From contig CM037472.1 of NCBI GenBank assembly GCA_021014325.1, positions 18,709,063 to 18,773,062 of the forward strand: DNA of 64,000 nt, given 5' to 3'. Below are positions 37,201 to 46,200 of the stretch, in pieces; the stretch's first letter is position 1; every line of letters begins with the position of its first letter. Below the pieces are notes generated by a model. That model saw only the letters and a program-made list of their open reading frames with translations. It ran no database searches and was not told where the DNA came from. Made by a program: the position numbers and the translations under genes. The stretch is from Plazaster borealis. Its lineage: Eukaryota; Echinodermata; Asteroidea; Forcipulatida; Labidiasteridae.

Positions 37201-40200
37201 TGTTTAATACCTTCAAAATTAAAGAATGTACACATTTTGTGTTTTTATTTTGAACTATTTCTGCGCCTTGAACACCCAGCAGGCAGGATATGTGCGCATT
37301 ACAAGTCTTATTGTTATTATTATTATTATTATTATTTTGGAAAGTAGCACAGATTTATGTGAATAAAGATACTATTGTCATTAAGTTCATGTAAACAGAT
37401 CTTCAAGCTTGCTTTGAGCAGACATTCACAACATAATCTCTACTGTTTTATTCTCCTATTAAATTTTAAATTGACCGAGTGGAAAATAAACTGACCTGAA
37501 CAATAACTTGGTCATCTGAATACAATAAGGTCAATACGTTGTAGCAATCACAAAATTTTGCATGCACAAAGTCATATCTTTCACAGAAATAATGGAATGA
37601 GCGTACAAACCGACAACATAAAATGACTATTTCTAACATGATTTCAATTTCCCAAATCATGGAACGTTTAACCCTTGGCAATTGCTGCGACAAACCCATC
37701 ACCAAATTTAATAAACCATTTCATGGCCGAATATTCCCGAACGCGAGCGAGTGGTCCCAAAGCTAGTTATTCGATTGGCTACCAAATTCGACCAAAGATT
37801 TTAACGCAAAATGTAACAAGCCATTGAAGCCAGTGGCTGTATGTAATCGTGCAATTATCACAAACTGCACGTTCACCAACTAAACCATGTAAAACAGTCT
37901 TGTGTAAACACAAAATTTTTGCTACAAAATCTTTGGCTACAAAGGCAATTAAACTTTAAAATAAATCAATCCACAGATTAGTTGGAGGAATGGGCCCCTA
38001 CTTCATGGCTGAAGTCACTCATACTGGTTGAATATGATCAAGCTTGAATTCTGACTTATACCAGTTTGAAAACTGAGCTTATTTTACGCGACTACATTTT
38101 TTTAAAGGCACTGTACACGTTTGGTAATTACTCAAAATATATATTAGCATAAAAACTGACTTGGTAACAAGCAACAGAGAGCTGTTGATAGTATAAAACA
38201 TTGTGAGAAACGACTCCCTCTGAAGTAACTTAGTTTTTGAGAAAGAGGTAATTTCTCACTAAAATAATCAAAAATTCTTGCAAGAAGTTTTTTATTCCTA
38301 TCTGAAAGCACACAAATTTGTACAACAAGTGTGTTTTTTCTTTCATCATTTTTTTGCAACTTCGATGACCAATTGAGCCCAAATTTTCACAGGCTTGTTT
38401 TATATGCATATGTTGGGATACACCAAGTGAGAACACTGGTCTTTGACAATTACCAAACGTGTACGATGCCTTTAACACGGCACTTGATAAATATGCACAT
38501 TAGGCCTCCGATGTTTACCAAACGCTGTGCATCATGGTCTATACAAAGCTGGAGAAATCTCTGTTGAAATTTGGATATTCCCTCAATTAAAATGTAAGAA
38601 CAAGTTTCTAGATAGAGGCTGCTTGATATCTCATTATTTTTGAAAGGCTTCAACCTTTAATCCAAAATTAAACTATGACCTCAGCCGACCCGGTGATCTT
38701 TCCAAGGTTAATGTTGTTGTTCAAGAGCGCCAGGACATTTTGTTATCGACTAGAAAATACCAATATATATTTGGTTTGCGGTAACACCATGTGTACATGT
38801 ATCTACTTGCTAGGTAGATTTTGTTCTTTGCTTTTTAGAAAATACCACTTCACTCAGTTTGACTGAACATTAATGACGGCACTTACCACATTCTTGGCAA
38901 GGTTTAAACTTCGTAAACTGGTAGCTTTCTCAGCCAACTTAGAAAATATGGTTAAGCTGTACAGTTTGTTGTTACTCAGATCTATGGACAGAACCTGTGC
39001 AAAGATAAAAAAAAAAGAAACCAAAGTAAAACAAATTTGCAGTAGTATGTTGTGGTACCTATTAATTAGCTCTACGAAATAAGCCTCAATCACCTCCAGG
39101 GGTAAGCAAGAACAACCCTCTGCTTAAGTACTAAACTTACTGTAATCATCAAACAGTATTCTGTTGGTCAGTCATTACGTCTTTTTGCCTCTTAAAGCTC
39201 CAAAACTTGTCTTTATTTGCGTGCAATTTAACCTATCGACCCAATTCACTTGACGTCATCGTCACAATAATCTTGATTGCGCCATTTTGAAAGTCAATAT
39301 CCCGTTTGTTATACAGTACAATGCGCATATTAGGCGACGCGACGTTTACACGGTAACCTATTGAATCCCACAATGGTGAACGTGAATAACGCCAGATACC
39401 AGACTTGAGCAACTGGCAGGATCCTGCCAGTTACCTCGCATCCATTCACACGGCAGAGATTTGTAGTCACAGATTACATTGTGTAAAAACAACACTACAT
39501 ACAAACATTGTACATGCGCGCAGCAGCAGACGATCAAAAACGTTCCTGCTGATGGTGTAGCTGACAAACCCGTCACTTCGGAGCGGACCAATCATAACAC
39601 AGATATGGAAGGCTTACGCCACTGCCCGTTTATCCAATGAAATCATTGTATCCAATGAAATCATTGGGTCTGTAAAACCAGTGCCTGTCTTTATCCTTGC
39701 GGATGAAGACAGGGGACCAGTCTACATCACACTTACCAACAGGATTACCATCAATGGAAAACTCTACTCACCTCTGGTATATTCTCTGAAATGATTTGAA
39801 CAACTGTTTCCATGACCTGCGGTCGATTGAGCACATTATTGACTCCTTTACTTATAAGACCTGAAAATTAAAAGTACACCGAATATTGGAGTAAAAGTTT
39901 CAAAGAAAAAAGAAGTGTTACATTTGGATGAGAACAACTATAGATGGCTATATTTTATGTTTTCATTTGTTGATCGTCAACTGAATGTATAAGGTTGGGT
40001 GATTTTACTGAATGTTTATACATAATAATGTATGGTCTTTCATAGTGCACGTATCTACCAATAAGGTACTCAAGGCACTTGAAGAAACAGAAACATTTAA
40101 ACACAGGTTTTTAATTATTTTTTTTTATGTACAGTAGCACCTCATAAGGATATACAAGGTTCAGCAGCCACTGCCAGAAACACCGGGGCAAACCCTTTTT

Positions 40201-43200
40201 CTTAGCGATAAGTGTAACTGGGTTACTTTAAATGCATCACACAACACACAGGACCTATGGCTTTACGTCCCATCCGAGGGACAAAGCAATAATGGTCAAG
40301 TGTCTTGCTCAGGGACACAAGTGCCATAACCAAGACTCGAACCCACGCTCTGCTGATCAGAAACACCAGAGCTCGAGTCCAAAGCTCTTAACCGCTCAGC
40401 CTCAACATGCTGAACAAACAAGTTTTACACATATAGTATTTGTTCAGTGATATATTTTCAGGCATGATATTTGGCTCGTGGGGAAAAAAATGTTATGAGT
40501 ACAAAGGCTGACCTACATGTATGTTAGCATATGGTAAAAACTGTTATTTTGTTTAGAGTTCTGAGGCTAGTTAATAACAATTTAGCTGATTTCAAGGAAT
40601 GTATATCAGCATTTCATTTGCCTGGCACTTTATCCGTTTTTCGTTTTGAGCTTTGATTTTAACATAAATGGCGTGGACATTTTGATGACGGTTGAGAAAT
40701 TTGGTTGATGTGTTGATTTTGTGGATCAGCTTACCTTGATCTTTTATTAGTTGGCTGAGATTGAGTGATTTGGTGGATGGGTCATAGCGATCACTCAAGC
40801 AAACCTTAAGGGCTTCAACAGAGTCGTCATCTAGCTTGTTATTAGGAGGTCTACTCGGCCTGCACACCACGATAATCTACAAAAAGAAGATGTCAACTTC
40901 AATTATCTTCAACTTTGGTGGATTTTATTCCTTGGCACTATATAATTTTCCTTTAAGAGGTACATTTGAACTGTTTGCACAACAGGTAAGACTGTTTGGT
41001 ACAAACAAACTTTAACAATTTGAAAATGCCTCCACCGTTCTTTTGCCACTTTGATATAGTGAACAAATATTTCTACTTGCAGAAAATGAAGCTAAAAATA
41101 CCTTATGTCCCGTCTTCGAGGTGATTCTTCCACTGAGACTCCTTAGAGCATCTCCTGTTGCAATGTCATCGACGTAGAACACCGCCATCTCCCCTTCAAG
41201 ATGAAACTGGTTTTATCAAAACAAAATAAGAAAATTTAATTATGGTCAACAAGGCATCAACATGCCTACTTTAGGGTAAAATTCCATAAGACCACAGCGC
41301 ATGTAGCTCAAAATTTGTACCAGACCAGAAGTTATTTTACAAGACCAGGGCCCAATTTCATAGAGCAGAAAATATTGCTTAACAAATTTCTGCTTAGCAA
41401 AAATTTACAGGAAACCAGTCACAAAAATGATACACATCAAATGACATTTTGGCTGGTAACCTATTTCTGGTGAGCACAATTCAAGGTGTACGAAATTGTG
41501 GTTCTTATCACAACAGTTGTTGTCTTTCCTTTAAGTCATGGTTCAACGATATCCCCGGATATCCCCGGAACAAAAAAATTTCATAAAATTCTAAAAAAAT
41601 AATCCTGCTGGTGGGCCCAGCCAAATTCGGGAACCCTCGCAGCAGGGTTAACCGAGATTTTCTGGATTTCCAGAATATTTTATTGGGGGGGGGATATTGT
41701 TGTAATGATCAAACCACGACTTAACCAAGGTAAAGACAACAAACGTTCTCATAAAATGATTCAGGATTTCTTTTTCTCTTTTGAGAATATATGGCTTTGG
41801 TTCAACTATGAATTGGTCAAACCTTGTCCCTCTTTCATATGCGCCAAAACGAAGCACACCAAGAATGGAATGTTTCAACGACTGCCAGAAGCATCGCTAG
41901 ACCTTTTTTTCAAAAACTAGTTTATGCCAAGTATACACACCTTCTGGCATTAAAGGTATCGTACACGTTTGGTAATGAATCAAAACAAATATTAGCATAA
42001 AAACTTACTTGGTAACAAGCAACAGAGAGCTGTTGATAGTATAAAACATTGTAGGAAACGACTCCCTCTGAAGTAACGTAGTTTTTGAGAAAGAGGTAAT
42101 TTCTCACTAAAATAATACAAACTTCTTGCAAGAAGTTTTTATTCCTATCTGAAAGCACACAAATTTGTACAAGTGTGTTTTTTCTTTCATCATTTTCATG
42201 CAACTTCGATGACCAATTGAGCCCAAAATTTCACAGGCTTGTTATTTTATGCATATGTTGGGATACACCAAGTGAGAACACTGGTCTTTGACAACTACCA
42301 AACGTGTTCAGTGCCTTTAACAGGCTAAGCACTCTGATCGGTATAATGCAGGCTTACCTCCAGAGGTATGAAGGGGACTCTACAAATGTTCTGTAATGAC
42401 CTCAGCAACCAATCCTTGTCAACCTTTCTTCCATGGGGTATCTAAGTAGAAAGGAGAACAACAAAAAACATTCAAACAATAACCAAGCAGCTGTAGAAGT
42501 GTCACAGTCTAAACTAAATTGTCGTGTCGTGGCCGAGTGGTCTAGCTCACCAGACCAAAGCTCTGGTGTTGTCAGCAGCAGAGTGTGGGTTCGAATCCCG
42601 GTCGTGACACTTTTGCCCTTGAGCAAGGCACTTAACCATAATTGCTTCTTGAAAAGTTGGGAAGGTAGTGCATTCTGTTCTACCAGCCAGGCTCCTAGTA
42701 GATGATACCCATGCCTACATCCTTACGGACTGTAAAGGGGGTAACCCTGTTTCAGCCCCAGGAGTAGGTGGCACTGTGCACCTGGTGACAGTTGATTTGG
42801 GTCAACAGCCCAAATCAGTTAAGTGTAGCCCTCACCTTGAAGTGGCCGTCCGGCCTTGTGAGTTTGGCGATATCTCATAAAAAATATATAAAAAAATAAC
42901 AAATATAAATATTTGTGAGTTTCAATCTGAGGGCTTTAGTTGGCCTTGGATCCCCAGGAATTTTTGATGAAGCCAAGGCCATAAAAATGGCCTGAACCAC
43001 TCTAAAAAATATTTGAGAGAAAGTATGTGATGTACCGTGATCTTCGACCATGTCAAGGCCCCTTTGCCTCTTCCACCTTGACGGCTCTGACTACCGGAGC
43101 CTCTGTTTCCCTGATTGATCGGGAGACCTAGTCTGGATATTGATCCTCTCTCTGATCTATGTTGACCGCCGCTACGGGTGTCTCGGTCTCTACCACGGTT

Positions 43201-46200
43201 TCCTCCTCTCCTGTTGTTGTTCGATCGGCCGTACGGATTGCTGGATGGGAATATTTAAATGGTTTATAGTCAAATCCACAGGAGGGTAGTGAAGACCTTT
43301 GTCATGGTACAGCCATCTTGTTTTTCTTCCATTCAAACCAATGTAACCAAACTGAGGCTGGAAGGGAAACAGTCTGAACCCCTTTTTAGAAATTGAGAAT
43401 TTAAACTATCAGTGTCATTGTGTATACAGGGAATCTGACAAAGATGGCTGCAGTGTGACAAAGGTGTATTGTGAAATGATATAGGCACGATTTCATCAAG
43501 AGGTTTTTGTAAATTACACCATGATATTTGCAGCACCTTGTGTGTATACAGAGTGCCATCAGTAATTGGGTCTCTCATTATTTTTTGTATATACATGCAC
43601 CTGTTATAAAATCGTGAGCACTTTTAGATGATGCATGTATTTAACAATTATGTATTAGTGTTCTTAATTTATACCAAGTTTATATGAAGTATTTGGCATA
43701 TTGGTTTTTGTTTTTTAGTAACATTATCACATTGTGACCCAAAGGTCAAATTGCATGATCATTTACAAAATTAAAACATCCAAAATGTGTTATTGACTTT
43801 GTCCAGACGTGTAATCTACTTACAATCTTTGGCTAGGTCCAGCATCATTGTCTCCCATCATGACATCTCCATCATCATCTTGCAGTCTGGAGCGAGGGTT
43901 GGGACCTTGATTTCCTACATCCTTCCCTCCACCTCCTCTTCCTCTTCTTGGACCCTTCCCTCTTTGCCATTTCCCGTAACCTCCACCACCCCCTCCTCCA
44001 CCACCCCCTCCTCCACCACCGTTATCTCTACCCCCACTAAAAGAAAAAAACAGCAAAAAGGAATTATTTTTAAATGGATTTTCAAGAATAAAATGAATTA
44101 ATTACCAATCAAGTGTCAATATGTATGGGCTTTAAAACTAAGGTTTAAAGGGGGGTCTACCTTTGGTAATTACTCCAAAAATTAATGACCATACAAAATT
44201 AATTGGTAAGAAGCATTGCAGCTGTTGATAATGTATATCATTTTGAGAAACAATCCCCTTCAGAGAAATGTATTTAGAGAGAAGGATTCAAAAACATTTC
44301 AAACTGAGAAACGATGCAGAAACGTATCTCAGATTGTGTATTCCAATTAATACAGATTATTCTTCCTACGTGGACATAACCGCTCAAGATTTTCGGGAAC
44401 ATCTCAAAAACGCTACCACCTTTTGAAATTAAATGTTCACAGGTTACTTTTATTGCTACATTTGTACAGGATTAAAACAATCGAACGGTTCCAAAAACCA
44501 AAGGTATACTTTGCCTTTAAAATGGATTTAAAACGGCTCTGTGTTACTTCCTCTCAGTTCACATCTTTTGAAATATTTTGTAGGCATCAGGAGATATAAA
44601 CAAAACAGAAAACCTTCGATCAGGAAAACTCCTGACAAATGATAGGCTTGGTTTGCTTTACCCTCTGTTTGAAGACGCTCCTCTTCCACCTCGTCTACTT
44701 CTTCCTCTCCAGTTGTCACTGTCTGAGTGACCTCCCCTCCAGTTTGAATTACCATCATCTCGTCTTCTGTCGTCTTGACCCCGATCATCGTGACCTGGAA
44801 AAATCAGAGCTTTTCAACTATCATGACTAACAATCAAGTATTCTTCTGTTTCAATTCAACATTGTTTTTGACCAGACATTAACCATGTGAAAAATAATGG
44901 AATCAACATGATAACCAAAATTTTGGAACTGGGTGTCTAAATTTGCTGGAAATTAACAAAAGAGTTTATCAAATACTTTTAACAAAATATGCGGGGCAAC
45001 CAAAACTTTAAAACAGGGTTTCCAAAAAACGCTCTGAAACTCCCTTGCCTCAGTCTTGATGTTTTGAGCGACTTCATGGACTTCATGACAAAAATCCTCT
45101 AACATTTGTTAAGCTTTTGAAAAGTCAATAGCGGCGACCAGTAACTAACAGTCCAATATAGATTTTAGCCTCAAATAGCTCTTTTATTAAACAATTTGTT
45201 TCAATGTAAACCGACATCCCTGCACGAATGCCAGTCAACTCGCCCCCCCCCCAGCAAAGTCACCCACAACAAAGTCGCCCCCTCACATACAAACTGGCTC
45301 CCTCTCAAAGTCACCCCCGACAAAGTCGCCCAGTGTAAAAGGTTGAGCTATATAAAAGCCATTTCACAAAGTGAGGGCGCTATTGAGAATTTTGAAACAA
45401 TTTATTCAGACAATTTGTAAGATAGATTCCGTAGGAGATACACTCTGTATGTTGGCGTAACAATAATACAAAGTTTGAGACTCCTAATTCATAAAACGGT
45501 GTCACACTAAACATATCATCGGCGTTTTCATGAACCAGCGAATCCGCCCATGCAGCTGAAACACAACGTCTTTATGAGAGACATACAGATGTCAGGAACG
45601 CTGTACAGGTCTACACTATAAAATCTGCAGGGCTAGTTCATAACTGATCATAAATGCTCGAATTCACCCCAGTGTTAATTAAAATTATGTAAATATTTAG
45701 CCTTCGAAAAAGACTGCAAGGGTTGAAACGTCAGGCCGCAAACAACAATTTTTGCTTGAATCTAAATCATTAACTTTGTGAAATCGCTCGGGGCGACTTT
45801 GTAGGGGGGCGAATGTGTCAGGGGCAACTTTTGTTGGGGGCGACTTTTGTCGGGGGGGGGGGGGACTTTGAGAGGGGGCAAGTTTGTAAGTGAGGGCCGA
45901 GTTTGTATGTGAGGGGGCGAGTTTGTATGTGAGGGGGCGACTTTGCTAGGGGGCGACTTTGTTGTGGGCGACTTTGTAGTGGGCGACTTTGCTGGGAGCA
46001 AGTTGACATCCATCAACTGGAGCGAATACAGAGGCAAGCCATCAGATTTGTAAACAACAATTATCAAACTATGCCAGGAACTGTCACGTCACTTTTCAAA
46101 AAACAAGGATGGCTGACACTCAAAACCAGGGCCCAGTTTCATAGAGCTGCTTAACAGTCGATTCTGTGCTTACGTACGAGTTTCTATTTCATAGCGCTGC

